The notes: a model not told the origin generated them from the sequence alone. Shown: positions 42,289-52,048, counted from the first letter of the stretch. The stretch is 64,000 bases of DNA from an uncultured Tenacibaculum sp. (GCA_947497895.1 CANMIL010000009.1:124001-188000), one strand, 5' to 3'. Program-made: numbers and translations.

Positions 42289-45200
42289 ATGCTGTACCAG
42301 AATATTAAAATAGATACAAATAGAGCAGAGCAAATACTTTTTGAGAAGTTTAAAATAGAAGGAACAGCTAAAGAACTTCCAGGAGAAGTTGATTTTAATT
42401 TTAGAATAAAGTCAAAGGAAGGTCAATATATACTAAAAATATCTAGACCTGATGAAAGCATTCAGTATTTAGAATATCAGCAAGCTCTATTAAGACATGT
42501 TGAAAATGAAGGGAACAAGTTACCTAAAGTAATTAAAGATGTTAATGGAGAATCAATAACGAGTATTGTTGATGATGAGGGGAATACGAGATATGTTCGC
42601 TTATTGAGCTGGGTTGATGGTAGATTATGGAGTTCTGTGAATCCTATTTCAAATGATTTACGATTCTCTTTAGGAATGCATGCAGGAAGGCTGACGAAGC
42701 TTTTGCAAGGATTTGACCATGGAGAAGCTCATAGAGAGTTTCAATGGGATGTGGCACAGGCAAGTTGGACTTTAAACCATAAAGAATTGTTTTCAGTTGA
42801 GAAATTAGCTGTTTTAAGCTACTTTCAGGAACGATTTAAGGCAAACAACAAGAAGTATAATAAACTTCGAAAATCGGTGGTTCATAACGATGCTAACGAT
42901 AATAACGTGGTTGTTTCCGTTAGTATGATTAGTCCAGAAGTGGAGGCAATTATTGATTTTGGCGATGCAGTTTATACTCAAATAATTAATGATGTAGCCA
43001 TAACTTGTGCATATGCAATAATGGGATTCATAAATCCATTGGAAGCCGCTTTACCCATCGTTCGAGGTTATCATCAGGAGTTTTCTTTACAAGAGGAAGA
43101 GCTAGTTTTTTTATTTGATTCTATTGCCATGCGTTTGGTGATATCCGTAACAAAATCGGCAATTAATAAACTAAAAGAACCCGATAATGAATATTTGCTA
43201 ATATCAGAAAAACCGGCTTGGGAAGTATTAAAAAAATGGAAGCAAATATCTCCGGAATATGCACATTATAGTTTTAGGAATGCTTGCGGTTTTTCTGGGC
43301 ACCCTAATGAAAACGAAGTTAAACATTGGCTAAGTAGTCAAGTTGTTCATATCTCAACTATTTTTCCGAGTATCAAATCAGATGATTTTTTTCCTCTTGA
43401 TTTAAGTGTTGGAAGTACATGGTTGGGCAATTATAATCAGTTTAATGATTTAGATTTATTTGACTTTAAAATTGGTCAGCTTCAAAAGCAGCATCCAGAT
43501 AAGATGATTGCTGGCGGATATCTCGAACCTCGTGGTTTATATACCTCTGATGAATATGAGACCATAGGTAATTACGGTAGAGAAAGCAGAACTATTCATT
43601 TAGGTGTAGATTTTTGGGTACCTATAAATACTTCCGTCCATTTACCTTTTGATGGTGAGGTGATTACAGTAGCTGATAATAATAAATACAAAGAATATGG
43701 AGGTTTAATAATTGTAAAACATCAGGCCAAAGGAATTCCTTTTTACACTCTTTATGGGCATTTATCTCTAAAAAGTTTAGAGATGGTAAAAGTAGGTGAT
43801 AAGCTACCCAAGAGAGCTTGTATTGGTTACATTGGAAATCGAAATGAAAATGGTAGTTGGTCTCCGCATTTACATTTTCAAATCATGTTATCAATGTTAA
43901 ATTATGTCGATGATTTTCCCGGTGTTGCGTATCATTCAGAGCTAGATGTATGGAAAAGTATTTGTCCTAATCCTAATTTGCTGTTCAAATCTGATACACT
44001 CGAAGTACCGCATAATTGTAATAAAGAAGATATAATTGCTTATAGAAAAAAGCACTTAGGAAAGAGTTTGAGTTTACAATATAAAGAACCACTAAAAATT
44101 GTTAGAGGTCAAGGAGTATACTTAATTGATGAACTAGGAAATCGTTATTTAGATACTGTAAATAATGTTGCCCATGTAGGGCATGAACATCCTAAAGTAG
44201 TTGAGGCGGGACAACAACAAATGGCAATATTAAATACTAATTCAAGATATCTTCATGAAAATATAAATGAATTAGCAAAAGAACTAATTGAAACATTACC
44301 TCCTGAATTAAATGTAGTGCATTTTGTAAACTCAGGTTCTGAAGCTAATGAGTTAGCTATTCGAATGGTAAAAGCCAATACTCAGCAAAAGGATATTATT
44401 GCTTCAGAAGTTGGGTATCATGGAAACGCAAATATGTGTATTGAAATTTCATCCTATAAATTTGATGGTAAAGGAGGAACAGGTGCTCCCGATTTTACAC
44501 ATATAATCCCTTTACCAGATACCTTTAGAGGGAAATATACAGGTGAAAATGCAGCTGAACAATATGTTAATGAAATTCGGGAAAGACTAAAGTTTATAAA
44601 AGATAAAGGAAGAAATATTGGAGCCTTTATTATCGAGCCAATTATTTCTTGTGGAGGACAAGTTGAACTTCCTGAAGGTTTTTTGTCGGAAGCTTATAAA
44701 CTGGTTCGAAATGAAGGTGGACTTTGTATTTCTGATGAAGTTCAAACTGGGTGCGGACGTATGGGGAAAACTTTTTGGGGATTCCAATTACATAACGTAA
44801 TTCCAGATATTGTAACGATTGGAAAACCTCTTGGGAATGGACATCCAATAGCAGCAGTCGCTTGCACCCAAGAAGTGGCAGATAAATTTGCCAACGGTAT
44901 GGAATATTTTAACACTTTCGGAGGGAATCCAGTTTCATGTGCAATTGGAGCTTCTGTTTTGAAAACGGTTAAACAAGATAAGTTACAAGAGAATGCAAAA
45001 GAAGTAGGAGAGTATTTAAAAGATAAGCTAAATGAACTTGCTCAGAAATTCCCTATCATTGGAGATGTAAGAGGGCAGGGTCTTTTTCTCGGATTCGAAT
45101 TGGTAACAGAGAATATGAAACCACTACCTGAAAAAGCTTCTTATTTAGCCAACCGAATGAAAGAGTTTAAAATTTTAATGAGTACCGATGGGGTTGATAA

Positions 45201-45306
45201 TAATGTGTTAAAAATAAAACCTCCAATTATTTTTTCTAAAAAACATGCCGATGAATTAATACTCTTATTGGATAAAATTTTTAACGAAGATTTTATGGTT
45301 TTTTAA
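42289..45306 (+). CDS. Three-domain fusion: aminoglycoside-phosphotransferase-like, M23 peptidase-like, class III aminotransferase
   Basis: 1005 residues. Residues 1-330 are a kinase-like APH domain with His199-Asn-Asp201 and Asn206 in VVHNDANDNN, and a metal site IIDFGDA (Asp223). About 415-555 is an M23-type domain with His437 and Asp441 in HLGVDFW and His527-Leu-His529. About 580-1005 is a PLP aminotransferase with HFVNSGSEANELA, SDEVQTGCGR and Lys846 in TIGKPLGNGHPIA, of the ethanolamine-phosphate phospho-lyase-like branch. All three active sites look intact. The same order is known in other bacteria, but the reaction is not established. The frame is a single uninterrupted gene. Confidence 0.93.
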   Translation: MLYQNIKIDTNRAEQILFEKFKIEGTAKELPGEVDFNFRIKSKEGQYILKISRPDESIQYLEYQQALLRHVENEGNKLPKVIKDVNGESITSIVDDEGNTRYVRLLSWVDGRLWSSVNPISNDLRFSLGMHAGRLTKLLQGFDHGEAHREFQWDVAQASWTLNHKELFSVEKLAVLSYFQERFKANNKKYNKLRKSVVHNDANDNNVVVSVSMISPEVEAIIDFGDAVYTQIINDVAITCAYAIMGFINPLEAALPIVRGYHQEFSLQEEELVFLFDSIAMRLVISVTKSAINKLKEPDNEYLLISEKPAWEVLKKWKQISPEYAHYSFRNACGFSGHPNENEVKHWLSSQVVHISTIFPSIKSDDFFPLDLSVGSTWLGNYNQFNDLDLFDFKIGQLQKQHPDKMIAGGYLEPRGLYTSDEYETIGNYGRESRTIHLGVDFWVPINTSVHLPFDGEVITVADNNKYKEYGGLIIVKHQAKGIPFYTLYGHLSLKSLEMVKVGDKLPKRACIGYIGNRNENGSWSPHLHFQIMLSMLNYVDDFPGVAYHSELDVWKSICPNPNLLFKSDTLEVPHNCNKEDIIAYRKKHLGKSLSLQYKEPLKIVRGQGVYLIDELGNRYLDTVNNVAHVGHEHPKVVEAGQQQMAILNTNSRYLHENINELAKELIETLPPELNVVHFVNSGSEANELAIRMVKANTQQKDIIASEVGYHGNANMCIEISSYKFDGKGGTGAPDFTHIIPLPDTFRGKYTGENAAEQYVNEIRERLKFIKDKGRNIGAFIIEPIISCGGQVELPEGFLSEAYKLVRNEGGLCISDEVQTGCGRMGKTFWGFQLHNVIPDIVTIGKPLGNGHPIAAVACTQEVADKFANGMEYFNTFGGNPVSCAIGASVLKTVKQDKLQENAKEVGEYLKDKLNELAQKFPIIGDVRGQGLFLGFELVTENMKPLPEKASYLANRMKEFKILMSTDGVDNNVLKIKPPIIFSKKHADELILLLDKIFNEDFMVF

Positions 45307-45394
45307 TCCATATTGTTTCATTATTTACTTCTGAATGAGTAAAATGTACAAATTTATATGTCATTTTATTATTTAGAAAACTGATTTTATGCCC

Positions 45395-45402
45395 TAATTT
45401 TG
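45395..45402 (+). promoter_or_regulatory. -7 element of msrA
   Basis: TAATTTTG matches TAnnTTTG, 26 nt before the msrA ATG. Confidence 0.6.
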
Positions 45403-45428
45403 TGTAGAGAAAAATTAGGAATAGAACA

Positions 45429-45968
45429 ATGCAAGGAAAAAATACACAATTAGCAACATTTGGTGGAGGCTGTTTTTGGTGTATTGAAGCAATATTTCAA
45501 CAACTAAAAGGAGTATTAAAAGTAACATCAGGATATTCTGGAGGAGATGTTCCAGGTGCTCCTACTTATAGAGAGGTTAGTTCGGGAAAAACAGGACATG
45601 CCGAAGTGATTCAGGTTTTGTTCGATACTGAAATCATTACCTATAAAGAGCTACTTTATATTTTCATGGCTTATCACGATCCAACAACTGATAATACGAT
45701 TGAAACTGAATATGGAAGTCAGTATCGTTCAGTAATTTTTTATCATAACGATGAGCAAGAAAAAATGGCTCGTGAAGTGTTAAGAGAGTCCAAACCAAAT
45801 TTTGATAAAGCAATCACCACAGAGATTACTGAATACAGCAATTTTTTCAAGGCAGAAGAATATCATCAGAATTATTACCAGAATAATATAGAAGCTCCAT
45901 ATTGCCAAGCTATGATAACTCCTAAATTAGAAAAGTTTAAGAAGTTTTATCAGGAAAAAGTAAAATAA
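45429..45968 (+). CDS. msrA: Peptide-methionine (S)-S-oxide reductase
   Basis: 179 residues. It reduces methionine-S-sulfoxide in proteins. The active-site motif GGGCFWCIEAIF has catalytic Cys15 and Cys18, and the conserved GYSGGDVPGAPTYREVSSG and HAEVIQVLFD follow. No signal peptide, so cytosolic. A third cysteine lies near the C-terminus (PYCQAMI), as in MsrA enzymes that recycle through a disulfide. It has its own promoter. Confidence 0.97.
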   Translation: MQGKNTQLATFGGGCFWCIEAIFQQLKGVLKVTSGYSGGDVPGAPTYREVSSGKTGHAEVIQVLFDTEIITYKELLYIFMAYHDPTTDNTIETEYGSQYRSVIFYHNDEQEKMAREVLRESKPNFDKAITTEITEYSNFFKAEEYHQNYYQNNIEAPYCQAMITPKLEKFKKFYQEKVK

Positions 45969-46046
45969 TTCTTTTAAAAATTAAGAGGAGAGGTTTCACG
46001 ATTTTACAAGTATACAGATTAAGAATAATAAAAAGAAAGGAATAAA

Positions 46047-46925
46047 ATGAGTACTATGGATAGTTCAAGTATAAAAGCACTTATAAGCTTGTTAGAAGAT
46101 CCTAATGAGCTTATTTATAATCAGGTAAATGCAAATATTTTAGCGTTAGGAGATCAAGCAATACCGCATTTACAGGAAGCAATGGAAGAGAGTAAAAATG
46201 GATTAGAAAAGGAAAGAATTGTAACAGTTTTAGATAAATTAAAACTTAATAGTCTTGAAGAAGGTTTAAACACTTGGGCAAATAATCATAATGATGATCT
46301 TTTACATGGCTTGCTAACCATTGCGAGATATGGGAACCCAAACCTTAATGAAGAAGAAATTAAAGAAGAAATAAAAGAAATAATTAAGAAAATAGAATTG
46401 AAGATAGTTGATGATACTCCAGAGGAGCTTGTGCATCTGCTAAATCAAGTAATTCTTTACGACTACGGATTTAATGGTAATATTCGTAATTATTCGAGTA
46501 TAAATAATTCTTTTATTGATCGCGTTTTTCAAGATAAGGTTAGTAATCCTATTGGATTATCTTCAATTTATTTGATCGTAGCAGCAATATTGGATATTCC
46601 ATTAATCGGAATCAATTCTCCGGGGCATTTCGTGCTCGGATATGTAGAAAAGAATTTTTCTCAAGCGGAGTTAGACGACGGAAGTGTTATTGAGAACGTT
46701 GGATTTTATGTAGATCCATTTAATAATGGAAAAATCATTGAGACGAATAATTTTGACCATTGGTTAAAGGAAATACCTTTTAATTTAAAAGATAAGCAGT
46801 ATTTACCAGCAACAAATGCAGATATAATCAGAAGGGTAATGAACAATTTGATCCATTCTGTTTTTACTTCAGGAAATAAAGAAACAGCGAAAAAGTTGTT
46901 GCATATAAACGAAAATATTTATTGA
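46047..46925 (+). CDS. SirB1/transglutaminase-like family protein
   Basis: 292 residues. An N-terminal helical part (about 10-65) has a HEAT-like turn. It is followed by the SirB1-type transglutaminase-like core: LVHLLNQVILYDYGFNGNI, then NPIGLSSIYLIVAAILDIPLIG and SPGHFVLGY. The expected catalytic Cys seems absent, since the segment reads NPIGLSSIYL, so it may be non-catalytic. Function unknown in this phylum. Followed by 233 bp with no supported feature. Confidence 0.8.
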   Translation: MSTMDSSSIKALISLLEDPNELIYNQVNANILALGDQAIPHLQEAMEESKNGLEKERIVTVLDKLKLNSLEEGLNTWANNHNDDLLHGLLTIARYGNPNLNEEEIKEEIKEIIKKIELKIVDDTPEELVHLLNQVILYDYGFNGNIRNYSSINNSFIDRVFQDKVSNPIGLSSIYLIVAAILDIPLIGINSPGHFVLGYVEKNFSQAELDDGSVIENVGFYVDPFNNGKIIETNNFDHWLKEIPFNLKDKQYLPATNADIIRRVMNNLIHSVFTSGNKETAKKLLHINENIY

Positions 46926-47158
46926 GTTTAACATATAGTTGATTGATGAATGTTATTGAAAAGTATTGTTCTTAGAAAGTCAATCAATACTAAACCATTT
47001 TGAATTAATATTTATAAATAGTTGATTCCAACTATGAAAGGCTAATAGTCCTATAGAAGTTCTATGATTATTAGTACTTTAGTTTTTTGTCGCCAACAAA
47101 TGTACTGTTAAAACTAACCACTACTACAGAATAGCAGCATTCACTGAAAACAATAAAA

Positions 47159-48574
47159 ATGACTGGAAAACTAAAATCTAAGAAAATGCTTTTTCTATAT
47201 GTATTAGTAGTGATCATAAGTATTCCATTATGGATGTATTTTTTCAATCACTATAACTTTAATAAAAAACAGAGAGTCTATAAAGAAAAGTACTTAAAGG
47301 AGTCTGGTAAGGATGAATTACCAAAGTTTGAATCATTGGATTTAGAAGGACATAGTTTTTTTGCGGGAAAAGCGACCATGCCTTTTATGGATGTAAAAGT
47401 TTTTAATCCTTTTAATGATAACAGAACGGCGTTGTTTGTAACGGGTGGAGAAAATCAAAAGAACAAAGTATACTTATATAAAAATAAAAATTTTGAAAAT
47501 ATTGCTGAAAATTTGAATTTAGAAGGGGCAGATGAAGCCGCTTATAGCATGGTTTTCGTTGATATTGATAATGATGGATATAAAGAAGTTATTGTTGGTT
47601 ATCAATCGGGAATTTATAGCTATAAATTTAATAAAGAGAATGAGACTTATAATGAACCTATCAAGATATCAGATATTCCTGACGCGAGTATTCCACATGA
47701 CATAAGTTTCGCAGATACTGATAAATCTGGATATATGGATCTATTCGTTTGCACTTTTGTCGATTTTGAACACTTTACTTCGGCTACTTATCATGATAAT
47801 ACCAATAAACGTGCGAATATTTTTTTGAAGAATAATGGAGGGGGAACCTTTGTAAATAAAACAAAAGAGGCAAATTTAGAGTTTATTGAGAATACATATT
47901 TGTCAAAGTTTATAGACATAAATAATAGTGGTTATCCTGATTTAGTAGTGGCACCAAACACGAACATAGGGCTTATTTATGAAAACTTAGGAAATGGAAC
48001 ATTTAAAAAACATGAACTTCCTATGGATTATGGGTTTTGGATGGGACTCGATGTTCAGACAATTAGTGAAGAGAGTAATAAGCTTTATATTCTTATGAGC
48101 AATGTTGGAAATAGTTTTCCTGTGTTCTTATTACGTGGAGATTTAGAAAAGCATGAAAAGTTTCAAAAGGATTATGTGCTATTGGAGCAAGTAAGTGGTT
48201 TTGAGTTCAAAGATGTTACTAAAAAGAAAAGCCTTTATTCTAATGTTTTTGGCTGGGGAGTTGCGTTTTCTGATTTAAATAATAATGGAAGAAAAGATGC
48301 TATAATAACAGAAAATTATATAAAGTTTCCATTAGGTTATCACAATAGTTTTCCTTCAAAAGGTAAAGTTTTTATGCAGTTGAAAAGTGGCGAATTTGCT
48401 CCATTTCAAAATGAAACAGGTTTAACAAATCCACATTTTGGATATAGAGTATTAACACATGATTTTACTGGAAATGGATATCAAGATGTTGTGATTGGTA
48501 ATGTAGATGGCCCGATAAAAGTTTTTTTTAATAAAGGATTAAAAAAGGAAACAAACGACAAAAATGAATTCTAA
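47159..48574 (+). CDS. FG-GAP/VCBS-repeat membrane-anchored protein
   Basis: 471 residues. One N-terminal membrane segment (about 9-29) is followed by a beta-propeller-like region with at least five FG-GAP-type calcium loops: DIDNDGYKEVIVG, DTDKSGYMDLFV, DINNSGYPDLVV, DLNNNGRKDAII and DFTGNGYQDVVIG. The role is probably in adhesion or protein binding outside the cytoplasm (family knowledge, no direct evidence). It overlaps the DM13 gene by 11 bp, so the two are translationally coupled. Start ATG at 47159. Confidence 0.9.
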   Translation: MTGKLKSKKMLFLYVLVVIISIPLWMYFFNHYNFNKKQRVYKEKYLKESGKDELPKFESLDLEGHSFFAGKATMPFMDVKVFNPFNDNRTALFVTGGENQKNKVYLYKNKNFENIAENLNLEGADEAAYSMVFVDIDNDGYKEVIVGYQSGIYSYKFNKENETYNEPIKISDIPDASIPHDISFADTDKSGYMDLFVCTFVDFEHFTSATYHDNTNKRANIFLKNNGGGTFVNKTKEANLEFIENTYLSKFIDINNSGYPDLVVAPNTNIGLIYENLGNGTFKKHELPMDYGFWMGLDVQTISEESNKLYILMSNVGNSFPVFLLRGDLEKHEKFQKDYVLLEQVSGFEFKDVTKKKSLYSNVFGWGVAFSDLNNNGRKDAIITENYIKFPLGYHNSFPSKGKVFMQLKSGEFAPFQNETGLTNPHFGYRVLTHDFTGNGYQDVVIGNVDGPIKVFFNKGLKKETNDKNEF

Positions 48575-48974
48575 AAAACATACAAAATTAGTAGTTAACA
48601 TTTTATTTATAATTTCAATTATGGCAACAACTATAAGCTATGCACAGAAAAAAAATAACTGGATTCCTAAGAATTATAAAATAACAGGAACTTGGAGTTT
48701 TGTATCAAATAACACTGGTAGTTATCTTGTGTTTAGTGATGATTTTAAGACAAGTAGAGGTCCTGATGTTAAAGTTTATCTATCAAAGAAGAGTATTGAT
48801 GATATTGATAAACGTGAGTCCGTGGATGTTGGAGGTATCTTTCTCGGAGAGATTGAGTTTTCCGGAAGTCAAGAGTTTAAAATACCTGAAAATGTTAACC
48901 TTGAAGATTATAAAAGCATTGTGATTCATTGCCAAAAATATTCAGCTGTTTGGGGAGGTAGCGATATACGATAA
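48564..48974 (+). CDS. Secreted DM13-domain protein
   Basis: 136 residues with a signal peptide (about 1-27, ending SYAQ). The rest is a DM13 domain: ITGTWSFVSNNTGSYLVFSD, GPDVKVYLS and the conserved C-terminal cysteine motif IVIHCQKYSAVWGG. DM13 domains are proposed to act in redox or electron transfer at the cell surface. It begins inside the end of the FG-GAP gene, an 11-bp overlap. Confidence 0.88.
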   Translation: MNSKKHTKLVVNILFIISIMATTISYAQKKNNWIPKNYKITGTWSFVSNNTGSYLVFSDDFKTSRGPDVKVYLSKKSIDDIDKRESVDVGGIFLGEIEFSGSQEFKIPENVNLEDYKSIVIHCQKYSAVWGGSDIR

Positions 48975-49016
48975 GAGAACAAAGTTTACTTAACTTAAGG
49001 GAATACTTATTTAGTT

Positions 49017-49024
49017 TATATTTG
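49017..49024 (+). promoter_or_regulatory. -7 element upstream of the NTF2-like gene
   Basis: TATATTTG matches TAnnTTTG exactly, 33 nt before the ATG at 49058. Confidence 0.6.
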
Positions 49025-49057
49025 TGAAATAACCGTATTTCTAAAAAAACAAGAGTC

Positions 49058-49510
49058 ATGTTGAATAAACAAAACAATTTTATTATTGCCTTTTTAGCAT
49101 TCTTTTTTATCATTTTTAACGCCCATGGACAGCAAACTAAAGAAGATCAAGAAAAGCAAGAAATTTTGGCTGTAATGAAAGCACAGGAAAAGGCTTGGTC
49201 CGAAAATGATCTAAAAGGATTTATGGCTGGCTATTGGAAAAGTGATTCTCTTAAATTTTATGGAAGAAACGGTGTCACTAAAGGATGGGTTAAGACATTA
49301 GCAAATTATGAAAAAGGGTACCCATCAAAGGAACATACGGGTGAATTAAAGTTTAAAATAAATGATATTTCTAAAATAAATGAAGGAGCTTATTTTGTAA
49401 TGGGAGAGTATCATCTTACAAGAAAAGCAGGTAATGCCAATGGTATTTTTATGATAATCTTCAAAAAGATTGACGGAAAATGGAAGATTATAGCCGATAC
49501 TTCTTGTTAA
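49058..49510 (+). CDS. Secreted SnoaL/DUF4440-type (NTF2-fold) protein
   Basis: 150 residues. A signal peptide MLNKQNNFIIAFLAFFFIIF...AHGQQ is followed by an NTF2-like domain: EILAVMKAQEKAWSENDLKGFMAGYWKSDS near the start (helix plus the usual W...D pattern) and KIDGKWKIIADTSC at the end. Such folds bind small ligands or act as weak enzymes; nothing here fixes which. It is 33 bp upstream of the Crp-like regulator. Confidence 0.85.
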   Translation: MLNKQNNFIIAFLAFFFIIFNAHGQQTKEDQEKQEILAVMKAQEKAWSENDLKGFMAGYWKSDSLKFYGRNGVTKGWVKTLANYEKGYPSKEHTGELKFKINDISKINEGAYFVMGEYHLTRKAGNANGIFMIIFKKIDGKWKIIADTSC

Positions 49511-49543
49511 TTTTATTTTAGAATTTATTATTGTTTTTGGCCA

Positions 49544-50110
49544 ATGAGAGAAATTGAAATTGCTTTAGAAAGTTTTTTACCTAAAGAAAGAATAAAAGAG
49601 TTCGTAGCCATAGGAATTTCTATAAAATTGGCAAAGGGAGATTATTACATCAGAGAAGGAGAAACTCCTAAGAAATTAGCATTTGTTCTTTCCGGATTGT
49701 TTAGATATGTTTATATAAGTCAGGAAGGGAAGGAGTATACAAAAGGATTGGTTCAGGAAGGTAATTTTCTAACTTCATATTCAGCGATGATAACCGAAAC
49801 TTCTTCACATTTTTTTGTGGAAGCTCTTGAAGATTCTGAAATATTTACCATTAGTTATACAAATTGGAAGACCCTACTTAATTCTGATAATTTTTGGTAT
49901 AAGTTTTTAGTAACATTTGTTGAGAAAGGATTCATAAGTAAAGAAAAAAGAGAAAGAGATTTATTGTTATTAAATGCTGAAACTCGTTATCGCGATTTTC
50001 TTGAAAGTTATCCCGAAATAGAAAATAGAATTAGTCAAAATATTATAGCTTCCTATTTAGGTATTCAGCCAGAATCTTTAAGTCGAATTAGAAAAAACAT
50101 GACTACTTAA
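49544..50110 (+). CDS. Crp/Fnr-family transcriptional regulator
   Basis: 188 residues. The cyclic-nucleotide-binding-like domain (about 10-120) has GDYYIREGETPKKLAFVLSG and later strands. The C-terminal helix-turn-helix reads NIIASYLGIQPESLSRIRKN, the usual Bacteroidota form. It is likely a transcription factor whose effector is unknown. It is followed 64 bp later by the SDR gene, which might be its target (inference). Confidence 0.9.
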   Translation: MREIEIALESFLPKERIKEFVAIGISIKLAKGDYYIREGETPKKLAFVLSGLFRYVYISQEGKEYTKGLVQEGNFLTSYSAMITETSSHFFVEALEDSEIFTISYTNWKTLLNSDNFWYKFLVTFVEKGFISKEKRERDLLLLNAETRYRDFLESYPEIENRISQNIIASYLGIQPESLSRIRKNMTT

Positions 50111-50174
50111 CATAGGTCAATGTGTGAATAAAATCCACCAGATACTTTTGAAATTTAATTTTAAAAGTATAATA

Positions 50175-50921
50175 ATGGATTTAAAGAACAACACAATTTT
50201 AATTACTGGAGGAAGCTCGGGGATCGGTTTAGAGCTGAGTAAGGAACTTGTAAAAAGAAATAATACTGTAATTATTTGCGGACGCTCACTAGATAAATTA
50301 CAAGAAGCTAAAAATCAAATTCCAGAACTACATGTTTTTCAATGTGACATTGCTTCATCTGAACAATGTAAAGAGTTAATAAATAAGGTTGTTCAACTAT
50401 TTCCTCAGTTAAACGTTTTAATTAATAATGCGGCCATTGTGCATAAAACGGACTTTACCGAAACAGAAGGAATAATGGCAATGGCTGAGAAAGAAATTGC
50501 TGTTAACTTAACAGCTCCAATAAGATTTAGTAGTTTGTTGACAGAACATTTTACAGGAAAGGATAACGCTACGATTATTAATATCACTACAGGTTTAATA
50601 TATATGCCCAGAATTGTTTATCCTTTTTACAATGCAACGAAAGCTGGATTACATTCGTTTACCATGGTTTTAAGGTTACAATTAGCCCAAAGGACAATTA
50701 AAGTAACGGAAGTAATGTTTCCAGCAGTTGATACTCCTTGGCATAAAGGGAAACCACCAAAAATTGCAATCTCAACAGAAGAGGCAGTGTCAGAGATGCT
50801 TGTCGGTTTAGAAAAAGGGAAATGTGAAATTCGTATTGGAGGGGTGAAATTGTTATATATATTATCAAGAATGCTACCAAATTATGCGTTTAAATTAGTT
50901 AATAATTTGAAGGATAGGTAG
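50175..50921 (+). CDS. Short-chain dehydrogenase/reductase (DltE-like)
   Basis: 248 residues from the ATG at 50175; an earlier in-frame non-ATG start at 50124 is not preferred. The NAD(P)-binding motif TGGSSGIG, the NNAA motif in VLINNAAI, and the catalytic Tyr and Lys in YNATKAG are present. The substrate is unknown. It follows the Crp-type regulator by 64 bp on the same strand. Confidence 0.92.
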   Translation: MDLKNNTILITGGSSGIGLELSKELVKRNNTVIICGRSLDKLQEAKNQIPELHVFQCDIASSEQCKELINKVVQLFPQLNVLINNAAIVHKTDFTETEGIMAMAEKEIAVNLTAPIRFSSLLTEHFTGKDNATIINITTGLIYMPRIVYPFYNATKAGLHSFTMVLRLQLAQRTIKVTEVMFPAVDTPWHKGKPPKIAISTEEAVSEMLVGLEKGKCEIRIGGVKLLYILSRMLPNYAFKLVNNLKDR

Positions 50922-50987
50922 TAAGATGAATTGCCTTAAATTTTATGTAGAAACGAATAATTTTAATTTAAGATTGATTTAAATTTG

Positions 50988-51022
50988 TGCTTTGCTTCTT
51001 TACGGAGCAAAGCATGTTTTTT
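50988..51022 (+). terminator. Terminator after the SDR gene
   Basis: TGCTTTGCT pairs with AGCAAAGCA around a 9-nt loop, then a T run. It lies 33 bp before the next start codon. Confidence 0.85.
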
Positions 51023-51054
51023 GCAAAATTAACCCATTGAAATAACCTTACTTG

Positions 51055-51915
51055 ATGAAAACATTTGAGATAGTTCTCTTAATAATTACCTATACTTTAT
51101 TTGTTGTAGCCTTGTTTTTACAACTAATCTGTCATAAGAGAAAAATAGAAACTGTTGAAACAATTTTCCTAACGGTTTCAATGCTTTTGCTAATTATTTC
51201 AATCACAGTTGATGCAGTTTATGTTCCGTCTGTTGAAAGTTCAGAGACTAGTATACCAACAATGCTTTCCATGGTTTTTATTGCAGTTACAACCCCTTTA
51301 CAAGTAATTTCCGAAAGAAAATTAACAGTACCTAAAGGAGCTAAAAGAGCATTATTTGTTACGGCAGGAGTATTGGCGCTATTAATACTAACAAGATTCT
51401 TTATTAATATTCTGGCTTTCGTAGAATATTTAGTGGCAATTTATCTAGGGATTTCGGTAATAGTTTCAATGATTGTAATTCAAAAAACAACTCCCAAAAC
51501 AATAACAAATAGTACTGCTAAAATAGAACAGTTTTTAACTTATGGATTCATCATTGTTATATCCATCTCTTTGCTCACAAATTATGTTTCTGGGTTGAAT
51601 ACAATGAATCATAAAATAGGTTTTCTCTTACCCCTAATCTTTATATTGTTTGTAATTAGTAAAATCTGGGATGACCTCGAAAGATTAGCATTGTTCAAGG
51701 CAAAAGAAATAAGCGCTAATCAAAGTATTAATAACTACTCCTTCACAAAGCGAGAAAAAGAAATAGCCGAATTACTTGTTAAAGGAATGACCTACAAGCA
51801 AATTTCTGAAGAATTGTTTATTTCCATTCCAACAGTAAAAACACATGTATCTAATGTGTATAAAAAGTGTCAGGTAAATAGTAAGTTCGAATTAATAAAG
51901 CTTCTCTCTGCTTAA
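51055..51915 (+). CDS. Membrane-bound LuxR-type transcriptional regulator
   Basis: 286 residues from the ATG at 51055 (a TTG directly precedes it). About six to seven hydrophobic segments span residues 5-210. The C-terminal LuxR helix-turn-helix is FTKREKEIAELLVKGMTYK, then TVKTHVSNVYKKCQV. There is no receiver or kinase domain, so it is a one-component membrane sensor-regulator. Its target may be the gene directly downstream, but this is not shown. Confidence 0.88.
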   Translation: MKTFEIVLLIITYTLFVVALFLQLICHKRKIETVETIFLTVSMLLLIISITVDAVYVPSVESSETSIPTMLSMVFIAVTTPLQVISERKLTVPKGAKRALFVTAGVLALLILTRFFINILAFVEYLVAIYLGISVIVSMIVIQKTTPKTITNSTAKIEQFLTYGFIIVISISLLTNYVSGLNTMNHKIGFLLPLIFILFVISKIWDDLERLALFKAKEISANQSINNYSFTKREKEIAELLVKGMTYKQISEELFISIPTVKTHVSNVYKKCQVNSKFELIKLLSA

Positions 51916-52048
51916 ATTGTAAGATGCTGATTTACAATTCTCATACTTTTGTATGAATTTTAAAATATACGCCTAATTCGTACTTTTTCATGATTGTTTC
52001 TTAGGCTTTCTGTTTACACATTTGCATAGAAAACAAAAACTAGCAGGA

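Noticed and set aside
44587..44848. Several overlapping frames on both strands inside the fusion gene, and similar short frames in other genes
   Set aside because: They are opposite or out-of-frame readings of a well-supported long gene.
46926..47158. Possible hairpin around 47041-47085 in the gap after the SirB1-like gene
   Set aside because: Pairing is interrupted and there is no T run; not enough for a terminator.
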